Part shown: in pieces, positions 8,747-17,153 of the stretch
Numbering within the stretch: the stretch's first letter is position 1
Layout of the letters: each line of letters begins with the position of its first letter
Assembly (NCBI GenBank): GCA_016282705.1
Contig: JAEELO010000011.1
Span: 1 to 64,000 of the forward strand
DNA length: 64,000 nt
Direction of reading: 5' to 3'
Origin: Candidatus Gastranaerophilales bacterium
GTDB taxonomy: Bacteria; Cyanobacteriota; Vampirovibrionia; Gastranaerophilales; Gastranaerophilaceae
Notes under the pieces: model-generated
The model's database searches: none
What the model was told of the DNA's origin: nothing
Seen by the model: only the letters and a program-made list of their open reading frames with translations
Translations under genes and position numbers: made by a program

Positions 8747-10048
8747 ATGAAAATAACGGTTATAGGAACAGGATACGTAGGGCTAGTTGCCGGCGCTTGT
8801 TTAGCGGATATGGGCAACAATGTTATTTGTGTAGATAACAATACGGAAAAGATACAACAATTAAATAACGGTATAATACCTATCTATGAACCGGGATTAG
8901 AAGAACTCGTAAAATCCAATGCTATGGAAAATCGTTTAACTTTTTCAACGGATATTGAAAGCGCCGTTAAGGAATCTGAGGTTTGTTTTATTGCGGTTGG
9001 TACCCCGCAAGGAGAAGATGGTTCTGCCGATTTGCAATATGTTTATAATGTCGCTCAATCAATAGCAAAATCAATGAACGGTTACAAGGTTATAGTTGAT
9101 AAATCTACGGTTCCTGTAGGTACTGCTGAAAAGCTGACACAATACATAAAACAATTTACTAATCAAGAATTTGACGTTGTTTCTAACCCCGAATTTTTAA
9201 AGCAGGGTAATGCAGTTGATGACTTTTTACATCCGGATAGAGTTATTATCGGTTCTAATTCGGAAAAAGCAACACGTATTATGCAGGATATATACGCACC
9301 ATTTTTCAGAACAGGCAACAGAGTAATTGTAATGGATGTAAAATCTGCCGAAATGACAAAATATGCAGCCAATTCTTTCTTGGCAACAAAGATTTCATTT
9401 ATGAATGAAATAGCCTGCCTGTGTGAAAAAGTAGGTGCAGATGCAGAAATGGTCAGAATAGGTATGTCTACAGATACACGTATTGGAAATAGATTTTTAT
9501 TCCCCGGACTTGGTTTTGGTGGAAGTTGTTTTCCTAAAGATGTAAAAGCACTTGTTAAAACCGGCAAAGAAAATAATTGCTGTATGTCTGTAACAGAAGC
9601 TGCAGACAAAGCGAACCAAAGACAAAGACAGATTTTTGCAGACAAAGTTCTTTGTAAATTAGATAATAATATAAAAGGGAAAACAATTGCGGTATGGGGT
9701 TTGGCATTCAAACCAAAAACAAATGATATGAGAGAAGCACCCTCCATTACTATCATAAATGAATTATTGAATAAAGGTGCAAAAATAAAAGCATATGACC
9801 CCAAAGCAATGGAAACAGCAAAATTCTATTTCCAAGATAAAATAGAATATTGCAAATCCGCATATGAAGCAGCTGAAAATGCATATTGTTTGCTGCTTCT
9901 TACCGAATGGAACGAATTTAGAAGACCCGATTTCGTAAGATTAAAAGAAATAATGAAAAGCTCGATTATTATTGACGGCAGAAATCAGTACGACAAAGAA
10001 AAGCTGAAAGAAAAAGGCTTTGAATATATTTGCATAGGGAAACAATAA
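8747..10048 (+). CDS. ugd: UDP-glucose 6-dehydrogenase
   Basis: A 433-residue, full-length member of the UDP-glucose/GDP-mannose dehydrogenase family, which oxidises UDP-glucose to UDP-glucuronate with two NAD+. N-terminal Rossmann motif ITVIGTGYVGLVAG (residues 3-16), VDKSTVPVGT, NPEFLKQG, the catalytic cysteine loop FGGSCFPKD, and the C-terminal UDP-binding domain with WGLAFKPKTNDMREAPS. GAGAGGG lies just ahead of the ATG. It is the last gene of the polysaccharide cluster and would supply uronic acid donor. Everything needed for catalysis appears present. Confidence 0.95.
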   Translation: MKITVIGTGYVGLVAGACLADMGNNVICVDNNTEKIQQLNNGIIPIYEPGLEELVKSNAMENRLTFSTDIESAVKESEVCFIAVGTPQGEDGSADLQYVYNVAQSIAKSMNGYKVIVDKSTVPVGTAEKLTQYIKQFTNQEFDVVSNPEFLKQGNAVDDFLHPDRVIIGSNSEKATRIMQDIYAPFFRTGNRVIVMDVKSAEMTKYAANSFLATKISFMNEIACLCEKVGADAEMVRIGMSTDTRIGNRFLFPGLGFGGSCFPKDVKALVKTGKENNCCMSVTEAADKANQRQRQIFADKVLCKLDNNIKGKTIAVWGLAFKPKTNDMREAPSITIINELLNKGAKIKAYDPKAMETAKFYFQDKIEYCKSAYEAAENAYCLLLLTEWNEFRRPDFVRLKEIMKSSIIIDGRNQYDKEKLKEKGFEYICIGKQ

Positions 10049-10051
10049 CTA

Positions 10052-10204
10052 TAAAAGATATTACAGTTCATAATTTGCAGCAAGCTTCTTTAACCCTGAA
10101 ATACAAACAAAATAGAAGCCTTTGAATTTGCAGACGAAACCGAAATTACGGATATTACAGATAATATCATCAAGTGCGTAGGTCAGGCAATGCCTGACAT
10201 ATAA
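10052..10204 (+). pseudogene. Possible decayed coding remnant ending in a palindromic repeat
   Basis: The 313 bases between ugd and the TPR gene hold no intact gene. Coding-like stretches can be read in two frames: ITVHNLQQASLTLKYKQN, then after a +1 shift IEAFEFADETEITDITDNII, which runs through the palindromic repeat to a TAA at 10202-10204. There is no start codon or clear ribosome site. It may be the tail of a lost gene, with the repeat now supplying its end, or chance. Nothing recognisable is seen in 10205-10340 apart from AT-rich sequence. Confidence 0.25.
10178..10200 (+). repeat. Palindromic repeat copy 1
   Basis: Core GTCAGGCA-A-TGCCTGAC at 10182-10198 (8-bp arms, one-base loop), preceded by GTAG and followed by AT. 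The same core occurs at 13223-13239, 14421-14437 and 14565-14581. The asymmetric GTAG flank lets each copy be oriented. Confidence 0.9.
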
Positions 10205-10347
10205 AACTTACATTATTATCTTTAGCAATTCTTAACGGACAAAACCGCCGGAATGAACTTATATTTTTTTTAAACGTTCTACTTAACGTATGGTAATATA
10301 CCGATTGATTTTTATTCAATTAAATAAGATAATTTATATATAAATTT

Positions 10348-10353
10348 GGGAGG
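10348..10353 (+). promoter_or_regulatory. Shine-Dalgarno that points to an ATT start
   Basis: GGGAGG lies eight bases before ATT 10362, while the first ATG in frame (10428) has no ribosome site and follows a complete signal peptide in the same frame. It is the main argument for the upstream start of the TPR gene. Confidence 0.6.
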
Positions 10354-10361
10354 ATAGTATC

Positions 10362-12374
10362 ATTAACATTAAGAATTTAATAACGGGATTTATAATTACT
10401 ACAGGCATTGTTTCAGCTGCATTTGCAATGTCTCCTGAAGCAAGCCAATATTATCATCAAGCAATTTCATTAGGTGATAATGAACAATATCAGCAAGCAG
10501 TAGAAATGTTGAATAAAGCCATTCAACTCTCGCCTGATGATGCACTGCTTCACACTAAACTCGCAGGCATGTATTCGGAATTGGGTCAATGGGGGAACGC
10601 AGTTGATGAATATAAAAAAGCTCTTAAAATAAGACCGAATGATGCATTCATTTACATCAGTTTAGGTAACATTTATGAGCAAATGCAAGACTATAAAAAC
10701 GCATTTAATGCTTATAATGAAGCAATGAAGATATTTCCCGAATACAAATATAACTATCTTAACCTTGCAAGTGTGAAAACACACCTAAAAGAAGATGATG
10801 AAGCTATTAAATATTACCAAACATTCCTTTCATATTACCCCGATGCACTTGATGCAAGGGAAAATATGGCATCTATATATTTAAGAATGGATAAGCCTAA
10901 AGATGCAGTAGATATTTATAATGATATCTATATGCAAAATCCTGCGGCATTTAAAGATTTTTCTAACTACGGCTTGGCGCTATACAGAATTTCAGACTAC
11001 GAAAAAGCTGAACAAATCTTGTTAAAAGCTATTGAAAAAGATAAAAATGACTATGTTGCAAGGGCAAATCTTGCATATGTTTATATGGCACAATCTAAAG
11101 ACGAAGATGCCGTAAAAGAATTTAAAAAAGTTATTGAAATTCAGCCGGAAATGTCATCAGTCCGCTTCGATTACGGTAATTTATTGGCTGATGAAGGGAA
11201 ATTTGATGAAGCTATTGTTCAATACGAAGAATACTTAAAAGACCACAAGGATAATGCGGCAGCATTCTTAAATGCAGGTATTTTGTATTCTAAAAAAGGC
11301 GAATACGATAAAGCAATTACATTACTTGAACAGGGTAAAACATTATCACCTAAAAATATTGAAATCCAAAAAGAGCTTGCCAAATCATATCATTTGGCAA
11401 AAAAATATGATAAGGCTATCGGAATTTATGATTCTATCTTAGCAATAGAACCCAACAACATTGAAGCTGCTTTAAATAAAGGTATTGCATACCACGCTCA
11501 AAAGAAATTCAATGAAGCAATTGACGCATATAAAACTGTTTTAACCAAAGATGCCGATAACAAAACAGCTAAAGAAAACTTACTAAAAGCATATTCACAA
11601 TACGGCGACAGTTTATATACGGAAGGCAATTACAGAAAAGCCATAAATAACTATGAAGCAGCACTTGCTATGGATAAAGAAAATCCGCTTTTATACATAA
11701 ATATTGCAAATGCTTATGATAAACTCGGTTCAAAAACAAAATCGGTTGAATATTATGAAAGAGCAATGGAAATAGCACCCGAAAACAGCGATGTTCTTTC
11801 TAATTATGCAAAAACTCTTTCAAAATATAACAAAGACGAAGATGCAAAAGTTCTTTATGATAAAGCACTTGCCGTAAGCAACACTTCTCCTGATGAAAAA
11901 TACAATTATTATGTAAATATGGCAGATAATTATTATAAAAATAAAAATTATTCTATGGCTCTTGCCGAGTATAAAAAGGCTCTCGAATTAAAATCAGATG
12001 ATGAAATTTTAAATATAAAAATCGGTAACACCTATAAAGGAATGTCTGATTTAAAAGGAGCTATAGAATATTACAAAAAGGCAATAGAGATAAATCCTAA
12101 GAATCCTGATTCATATTTTAACAGCGGATTATGTCTTGCAGAATTGAACGATTTAACTGCCGCAAAAGATAATTTCGCTAAGGTTATAGAATTAAAACCT
12201 GATTACGCATATGCATACTATGCTATGGGACTTGCATATGAGAAAGAAAACAATACGGTAAAAGCTATTGAAAATTACGAAAAGTTTGTTACTTATTCAC
12301 CGGATAAAAATTTAAAGAACAATATTCAAAATAAAATAAACAATTTAAAGAAAAAACTTCCTAAAACAGAATAA
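10362..12374 (+). CDS. Exported tetratricopeptide-repeat protein, probable ATT start
   Basis: About 670 residues if translation begins at ATT 10362; starting at ATG 10428 would delete the export signal. From 10362 the frame reads a classic signal peptide: positive NIKN, hydrophobic LITGFIITTGIVSA, and cleavage site AFA just before MSPEAS. The rest is an almost unbroken array of roughly 17 TPR units (34-residue period, with A-Y and A-hydrophobic signatures such as YKKALKIRPND). TPR arrays are protein-interaction scaffolds and here the array would lie outside the cytoplasmic membrane. The stop overlaps the ATG of the downstream lipoprotein by one base (TAATG), so the two are probably co-translated. 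An ATG-to-ATT change at the native start or a true non-standard initiator are both possible. Confidence 0.85.
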   Translation: MNIKNLITGFIITTGIVSAAFAMSPEASQYYHQAISLGDNEQYQQAVEMLNKAIQLSPDDALLHTKLAGMYSELGQWGNAVDEYKKALKIRPNDAFIYISLGNIYEQMQDYKNAFNAYNEAMKIFPEYKYNYLNLASVKTHLKEDDEAIKYYQTFLSYYPDALDARENMASIYLRMDKPKDAVDIYNDIYMQNPAAFKDFSNYGLALYRISDYEKAEQILLKAIEKDKNDYVARANLAYVYMAQSKDEDAVKEFKKVIEIQPEMSSVRFDYGNLLADEGKFDEAIVQYEEYLKDHKDNAAAFLNAGILYSKKGEYDKAITLLEQGKTLSPKNIEIQKELAKSYHLAKKYDKAIGIYDSILAIEPNNIEAALNKGIAYHAQKKFNEAIDAYKTVLTKDADNKTAKENLLKAYSQYGDSLYTEGNYRKAINNYEAALAMDKENPLLYINIANAYDKLGSKTKSVEYYERAMEIAPENSDVLSNYAKTLSKYNKDEDAKVLYDKALAVSNTSPDEKYNYYVNMADNYYKNKNYSMALAEYKKALELKSDDEILNIKIGNTYKGMSDLKGAIEYYKKAIEINPKNPDSYFNSGLCLAELNDLTAAKDNFAKVIELKPDYAYAYYAMGLAYEKENNTVKAIENYEKFVTYSPDKNLKNNIQNKINNLKKKLPKTE

Positions 12375-12787
12375 TGAAAAAACTGCTTGTAATACTGTTA
12401 ATATTGCCTGTTATACTTCTTTGCGGATTTTTTAAAAGAAGCAAACAAGCATATATTGTGCTTTCATCAGGCTCAATGTCAATAGAAACGGCAGATGTTC
12501 AACGGATTGAAAGATATTTTAATGCACAAGAAAGAATAAATTATGCAGTAGTAGCTCCGGATGGGTTCAAATATCCTGCAGTAAGAATGCAAATTACTAA
12601 GCGCGATGAAAAAACATCAAACTGGGGATTTTCTATTATTATGAGCCATGATTATACGGTAGATATGGCAGAAAAAGTATACAGAAATTACATTTATATT
12701 CAAAAACCCGGATACTATATATTGCAGTTCTTTTATTTGAATAACAAAAATTACCCGTTTGCGCATACGGAATTTATGGTGCAATAA
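12374..12787 (+). CDS. Small putative lipoprotein of unknown function
   Basis: A 137-residue protein that starts on the last base of the TPR gene's stop. The N-terminus is KK followed by a hydrophobic run ending in ILLCG, which fits a lipobox with Cys17 as the modified residue. The mature part has no recognised domain; it is short on cysteine and rich in aromatic residues (YYILQFFYLNN near the C-terminus), suggesting a compact beta-rich fold. Tight coupling to the exported TPR protein suggests that the two act together at the envelope. The lipoprotein assignment rests on the N-terminal motif only. Confidence 0.75.
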   Translation: MKKLLVILLILPVILLCGFFKRSKQAYIVLSSGSMSIETADVQRIERYFNAQERINYAVVAPDGFKYPAVRMQITKRDEKTSNWGFSIIMSHDYTVDMAEKVYRNYIYIQKPGYYILQFFYLNNKNYPFAHTEFMVQ

Positions 12788-13183
12788 ATGTTCAAATATT
12801 TAAAATTTTTATATCAAAATTTAACTTCATCAAAATACATAAGGAAAGGTAAATGCCTAAAATGCGGTAATTGCTGCAGAAATATACTATTGTATGTTGA
12901 AGAAGAACCCATTAAAACAGAAGAACAATTTGAAAAAGTTAAACAATGGGAAAAACACTATAACTGGTTTTATATTTCGGGTAAAGACGAACGCGGAGCA
13001 TTATTATTCACCTGCAAAGCAATTGATGATAATAATCGCTGCAAAGTATATTTCTTTAGAGGGTTAGGCTGCAGAATGTATCCGAAAAAAGACACAAAAT
13101 TCTTAATTAACGGCGGAAAACCGCTAGACGGCTGCGGTTATTATTTTGAACCCGATAAAAAATTCGACAGTTATATGAAATAA
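12788..13183 (+). CDS. YkgJ-type CxxCxxCC cysteine-cluster protein
   Basis: A 131-residue protein starting directly after the previous stop. It has KCLKCGNCCRN (the CxxCxxCC signature, residues ~23-30), then FTCKAI, NRCKVY, GCRMYP and DGCGYYF, the cysteine spacing typical of the YkgJ family (putative Zn- or Fe-S-binding proteins). The molecular role of the family is not established; several members sit beside flagellar or surface genes. It is the third gene of the TPR/lipoprotein unit, but unlike them it has no signal peptide, so it is cytoplasmic. Confidence 0.85.
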   Translation: MFKYLKFLYQNLTSSKYIRKGKCLKCGNCCRNILLYVEEEPIKTEEQFEKVKQWEKHYNWFYISGKDERGALLFTCKAIDDNNRCKVYFFRGLGCRMYPKKDTKFLINGGKPLDGCGYYFEPDKKFDSYMK

Positions 13184-13220
13184 TTGTTTTCCCAAAGAAG
13201 GGGAAATATATAATCTGATA

Positions 13221-13244
13221 ATGTCAGGCATTGCCTGACCTACA
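13221..13244 (-). repeat. Palindromic repeat copy 2
   Basis: Core GTCAGGCA-T-TGCCTGAC at 13223-13239, with the GTAG flank on the minus strand. It lies between the convergent YkgJ and kelch-like genes, where a hairpin could act on transcript ends, but there is no T-run. Confidence 0.9.
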
Positions 13245-13258
13245 TACTGTATCTCCTT

Positions 13259-14482
13259 CTATTTTATTTTAAATATTTCTATATATTTTTGTTCTAATCC
13301 TAAAAACAATACATTACCATCATTAAGCAACCTCGTAGAATGGTTACTACGTCTATGTTTCATTTTATTATTTAATCTGTATAGTTTATTTTGTTCGGCA
13401 TCATAAATAAAAATATTGTCATGAACTTTAGGGAAACTAATTCCAGAATATCCTCCGCTTATTAGTATGTTGTTATTACTTAATTGAACAAAATTTGCTC
13501 CCATTATACCTGATGTTGTATTATAGTCATTTAAAATCTTTTCTTCATTTTTATTATTAAAATCGTAATATTTGTCTATAGAGTTTAATTTTTTAATATC
13601 TCTGTTTTTTACATCATATAGTTCTATATATAGATTTTTATTGATAATATTAGGAAATATTAGTATATTACCTTCGTTATTTTTAAATAAATATGGAGAT
13701 GATTTAAACTGATGTAATTTTTTTTCAATAATATTGCATTTATTTTCTTTCAAATTGCATATTTCAATATCTAAACTCCCCTCAGAATAATCACCGACAA
13801 CAAGAATTTCATCTTTGTTTATTGCAATAGCCGAAGGATTTTTTCTTGAAATGTTAAAAAACGGACCTCTTTTTATTTCTTTTGTAGCACCATTAAAAAT
13901 GGCTGTTTCTCTGTCGGAATATAAAAAGACTCTATTATCTTTCAAAGAAAGCATTTTCGGAACAAATCCAAGAACATCTTTTGTATAACCTATTCTTTGT
14001 ATTGAAAAATCAGATATATTTAAAATTCCTAAATATGATTTTCCTTCTCCTTCACTTGCCACAAATAACAAATGATTATCATCAAACTTAACGACAGGTG
14101 TAATCTCTCTGAATATTTTTTCAGTAACATTTTTTATTTTTTTAGTTTGGTTATTATAAATTTGTATATAAGAATAATTATCTGAATTATTAGCCATAAG
14201 AGCTTTATCAATATCTTTTTTATCAATACAGCCTAAAATAATATAATTATCATTATCTTTTTCAATAATATTCGTATGCCTATATATAGAAGATGTCTTG
14301 CCTATATTAAAAAAACTATATTGAGGGGTATGATTAAAATAAATTTGTTTTATTTTGTCCGAAAATATAGCAAATATAATTAAAAATAGAATAAATACTA
14401 TTGAAAAAAATAGCATGTAGGTCAGGCATTGCCTGACAACTTTATTATTAAATTTATTCTTATTTTTATCTTCTTCTACCAT
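13259..14482 (-). CDS. Membrane-anchored kelch-like beta-propeller protein carrying an in-frame palindromic repeat
   Basis: A 407-residue protein with a charged N-terminus, one membrane helix (~23-45, LFFSIVFILFLIIFAIF), then an extracytoplasmic domain with kelch-like repeats: ILISGGYSG followed by IFIYDAEQNKLYRL, and RSNHSTRLLNDGNVLFLGG-like blades. Beta-propellers of this kind bind proteins or sugars; no enzyme motif is seen. Residues ~15-23 (VVRQCLTYM) are encoded entirely by a copy of the palindromic repeat, placed just before the membrane helix. The gene is transcribed towards the YkgJ gene and seems monocistronic. GC content resembles its neighbours. Confidence 0.75.
   Translation of the reverse strand: MVEEDKNKNKFNNKVVRQCLTYMLFFSIVFILFLIIFAIFSDKIKQIYFNHTPQYSFFNIGKTSSIYRHTNIIEKDNDNYIILGCIDKKDIDKALMANNSDNYSYIQIYNNQTKKIKNVTEKIFREITPVVKFDDNHLLFVASEGEGKSYLGILNISDFSIQRIGYTKDVLGFVPKMLSLKDNRVFLYSDRETAIFNGATKEIKRGPFFNISRKNPSAIAINKDEILVVGDYSEGSLDIEICNLKENKCNIIEKKLHQFKSSPYLFKNNEGNILIFPNIINKNLYIELYDVKNRDIKKLNSIDKYYDFNNKNEEKILNDYNTTSGIMGANFVQLSNNNILISGGYSGISFPKVHDNIFIYDAEQNKLYRLNNKMKHRRSNHSTRLLNDGNVLFLGLEQKYIEIFKIK
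14416..14438 (+). repeat. Palindromic repeat copy 3, inside a coding sequence
   Basis: Core GTCAGGCA-T-TGCCTGAC at 14421-14437 with the GTAG flank on the plus strand. It lies within the N-terminal codons of the minus-strand kelch-like gene and keeps its frame open, reading VVRQCLTYM. Confidence 0.9.
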
Positions 14483-14562
14483 AAATTTTTATATTTAAAT
14501 TTTTTATAAATTAATTATAATTTTCATTTTTTATTCAATCAACTTTTTCTCAAAAATTATTG

Positions 14563-14586
14563 ATGTCAGGCAGTGCCTGACCTACA
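14563..14586 (-). repeat. Palindromic repeat copy 4
   Basis: Core GTCAGGCA-G-TGCCTGAC at 14565-14581, GTAG flank on the minus strand. It is followed at 14587-14604 by a partial second unit, ACCTGACATATAAA, matching the right flank of copy 1 (CCTGACATATAAAA). The site may be a compound insertion. Confidence 0.88.
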
Positions 14587-14609
14587 GACTACCTGACATA
14601 TAAACAAGT

Positions 14610-14652
14610 AATTGTCATTCTTAAGATTCTAACGAGTCTCAGAATGACAATT
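14610..14652. repeat. Perfect 12-bp inverted repeat, possible miniature element remnant
   Basis: AATTGTCATTCT at 14610-14621 and its exact complement AGAATGACAATT at 14641-14652 enclose 19 bases. The ends TTGTCATTCT...AGAATGACAA resemble the termini of widespread short intergenic elements in bacterial genomes. No T-run follows, so it is not a classical terminator. Confidence 0.7.
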
Positions 14653-14725
14653 AAAAGAAATAAATTTATAAAAATTCTCGCAAAAAATTTTTTCCTATGT
14701 TTTAAAACAAAAAAAGGAGAATACT

Positions 14726-15325
14726 GTGAGAGTATCATTCAATATTAATAATGTATCTTTTTCAAGAAACGGTTCTGCACGAAAAGCACAACAAACAACA
14801 TTTTCTGAAAGTGATTTACAAAAACTGTTTGAGCCGTTTGCAATGAATAAAAAGGCGAAAATACCGCCGTTAAACTTAATGAGAGGGATTAACCCTAATA
14901 ATAACGATGTTTTTGATACATTTAAGAAGATTGATGATGTGGCTTTAAGTATAAATTTCCAAAGAAGTAAAGACTCTTGGAATGATTGTCTTTTAGAAGA
15001 AATTGAAGAATTCAACGTTGCAAGGCGAGAATATGAAGCAAACAAAACTCAGCAGAACTATGACCATATGGAAGAAGAAATGGGAGATATTTTCTTCACC
15101 ACAGCAAGTATTGCAAAAAATTCGGGCATAGATGCAAAAGAAGCCTTTAAAGCAACAAACAGAAAGTTTTTTAACAGAATAAATATCATGGAAAGAATGG
15201 TATTAAATCCAGAAAACGGAATGCCGTCGGATTTAAAAGATTGCTTGCCGTATGAACGCAGAGCCTTATGGAATGCGGCTAAAAGAAAATTATACGATGC
15301 TCAATCAAGACAATATTTAGCATAA
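14726..15325 (+). CDS. MazG-like nucleotide pyrophosphohydrolase with N-terminal VSFSRNG motif
   Basis: A 199-residue protein. Residues ~85-155 match the MazG fold that hydrolyses NTPs to NMP and PPi: LLEEIEEFNVARREYE supplies the first acidic pair and HMEEEMGDIFF the second (ExxD), followed by NRKFFNRINIMER as in classical MazG ends. The catalytic acids look intact. The first ~75 residues are unlike MazG and contain NNVSFSRNG (residues 9-16), the S-F motif shared by several unrelated proteins in this window. There is no signal peptide, so a cytoplasmic role is expected. AAAAAAGGAGA precedes the ATG. It stands alone on its strand, downstream of the repeat-rich stretch. Confidence 0.82.
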   Translation: MRVSFNINNVSFSRNGSARKAQQTTFSESDLQKLFEPFAMNKKAKIPPLNLMRGINPNNNDVFDTFKKIDDVALSINFQRSKDSWNDCLLEEIEEFNVARREYEANKTQQNYDHMEEEMGDIFFTTASIAKNSGIDAKEAFKATNRKFFNRINIMERMVLNPENGMPSDLKDCLPYERRALWNAAKRKLYDAQSRQYLA

Positions 15326-15383
15326 ATATAACAGTTGCTGTACTTTATCAAGTATTATATAATTTTCTTAAAAAGGGGATATT

Positions 15384-16739
15384 ATGTTTGATATTGGTAT
15401 TATAGGAGCAGGGCCTGCCGGATACGTTGCGGCAATAAAGGCTGCCCAAAACGGATTAAAGGTTATAATTTTTGATAAACAGCATATCGGCGGAACATGC
15501 CTGAATAAAGGCTGTATCCCGACTAAAACAATTTTACACTCCTGCTCTGTATTTCAAGAGGTTAAAAATTCCGCGAAATACGGTATAATATCCGAAAATA
15601 CATCCTTTGATTTTGCTAAAATCCAAGAACGACAAAAAAGTATATCCGAAAAAATACGCAAAAATTTAACGGGATTAATAAAAAGCTACGGAATAGAAAT
15701 AGTTGAAGAAGAAGCATTCATAAAAGATAAAAACACTATAACAGCAAACCATCAAAGTTATGAAGTTAAAAACATAATTATAGCGACAGGCTCAAAACCC
15801 AATAAAATAAATTTTAAAGGCAATTATACAGATAATTTTGTTCTGACTTCGGATGATGTTTTAAATCTGACAGAATTGCCATCTTCAATATTAATTGTAG
15901 GTTCGGGTGCAATCGGTATAGAATGGGCAAGAATATTTTCAACATTGGGTGTAAAGGTTACCGTTGTTGAAATGATGGAACAATTAATGCCTGCAGCCGA
16001 TTTTGAAATATCTGAAAGAATTGGAAGATTATTTAAACGCTCAAGAATTGATGTTTATACATCAACTACTATAGAAGAAATTCAAGGTAACAAGGTTACT
16101 CTTTCAAACGGTAAAATGATAGAAACGGACAAAATTTTACTTGGTGCAGGCAGATTGCCTGAAATAAATTATGATAACCTGTCCGATAAACTTAAAATTA
16201 ACAAATTTATTGATGTAGACAACTGTTTTAAAACAAATATTGATAATATATATGCAATAGGAGATGTAAACGGTATTTCTATGCTGGCACACAGTGCAAG
16301 CAGACAGGCGGAAAATGTAATAGAATATATCGTAAAAGGTAAATGCCTACCCTTCAATAAAAATTTAGTTCCCGCAGTAATATACGGAACTCCTGAAATT
16401 GCATATATTGGTAAAACCGAACAAACCCTAAAAGCTGAAAATGTTGAATATAAGAAATCAAATTTCCCGATAAGTGCATTGGGTAAAGCATATGCGGATG
16501 ATAAAACAGAAGGCTTCGTAAAAATATTGGCAGATAAAAACGATAAAATACTGGGTGCACACATAATATCCGAAGAAGCAAGTGCTATGATACAACAAAT
16601 AGCAATTGCAATGGCAAATAATCTATCAACAAAAGATATACAAAAGGTAATATATGCACATCCGACTTATTCGGAAGCACTTTTTGAAAGCATATTAGCA
16701 CTGGATAATATGGCTGTTCATATTCCTCAAAACAAATAA
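15384..16739 (+). CDS. lpdA: Dihydrolipoyl dehydrogenase
   Basis: A 451-residue flavoprotein disulfide reductase that reoxidises dihydrolipoamide with NAD+. FAD-binding GIIGAGPAGYVAA (residues 5-17), redox pair in GGTCLNKGCIPTK, NAD-binding VGSGAIGIEWA, the second FAD segment YAIGDVNG, and the C-terminal HPTYSEA with the catalytic His and Glu. These features fit lipoamide dehydrogenase better than mercuric or glutathione reductase. No E1, E2 or glycine-cleavage gene is adjacent, so its complex must be encoded elsewhere. GGGGAT lies just before the ATG. It converges with the small secreted protein gene with no spacer. Confidence 0.92.
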   Translation: MFDIGIIGAGPAGYVAAIKAAQNGLKVIIFDKQHIGGTCLNKGCIPTKTILHSCSVFQEVKNSAKYGIISENTSFDFAKIQERQKSISEKIRKNLTGLIKSYGIEIVEEEAFIKDKNTITANHQSYEVKNIIIATGSKPNKINFKGNYTDNFVLTSDDVLNLTELPSSILIVGSGAIGIEWARIFSTLGVKVTVVEMMEQLMPAADFEISERIGRLFKRSRIDVYTSTTIEEIQGNKVTLSNGKMIETDKILLGAGRLPEINYDNLSDKLKINKFIDVDNCFKTNIDNIYAIGDVNGISMLAHSASRQAENVIEYIVKGKCLPFNKNLVPAVIYGTPEIAYIGKTEQTLKAENVEYKKSNFPISALGKAYADDKTEGFVKILADKNDKILGAHIISEEASAMIQQIAIAMANNLSTKDIQKVIYAHPTYSEALFESILALDNMAVHIPQNK

Positions 16740-17153
16740 TTATATTATTTTCTGGAAAGATATTCCCGTATTGTTTTCCAGATAATTGTGTAATTTTTGT
16801 AACAATAAAGGTGAAAAATTATAATTATTATCCGTAGGAATTATTTTAATGAATGAATTATACCCGTCTTTAGATGCTATAGAAGCAAGAAACTCTTTCT
16901 GGTATGCCTTAAACAATACACTTCCTGTTTTAAATTGAATTTCTTCTATTGAATAATTATGTTCATTTATTGCGGCTAATAATAAATACAATAAATTTTC
17001 GGATGATGTTTTATATGACCTTGAATAATCCGAACTTGCAGGGGATGCTTTAATAGCGGAAGCAGATGCCGTCGGAATAACATTATCGGCATAGGCTGTC
17101 TGCAAAGAAGCCGTAAATAATATTAAGAATAATGCCGTTATTATTTTCCTCAT
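16740..17153 (-). CDS. Small secreted protein of unknown function
   Basis: The start is the ATG that overlaps the polA stop (TAATG at 17151-17155), with GGAG inside the last polA codons; a longer frame would begin within polA. The 137 residues open with MRKIITALFLILFTA and a cleavage site AYA before DNVIPT, a clear signal peptide. The mature ~110 residues start with a Ser/Ala-rich linker, then a compact domain with no family I recognise (NEHNYSIEEIQFKTGSVLFK). No cysteine pattern is present. Translational coupling to DNA polymerase I is probably only an operon arrangement. Confidence 0.72.
   Translation of the reverse strand: MRKIITALFLILFTASLQTAYADNVIPTASASAIKASPASSDYSRSYKTSSENLLYLLLAAINEHNYSIEEIQFKTGSVLFKAYQKEFLASIASKDGYNSFIKIIPTDNNYNFSPLLLQKLHNYLENNTGISFQKII

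Noticed and set aside
9163-9804. Long antisense ORF inside ugd
   Set aside because: It mirrors strongly coding ugd sequence, has no ribosome site and shows no family features.
16147-16161. CAGGCA-GAT-TGCCTG palindrome resembling the repeat core
   Set aside because: It lies in lpdA and encodes the conserved GRLPE motif; the flanks do not match the repeat and the loop differs, so coding constraint explains it.
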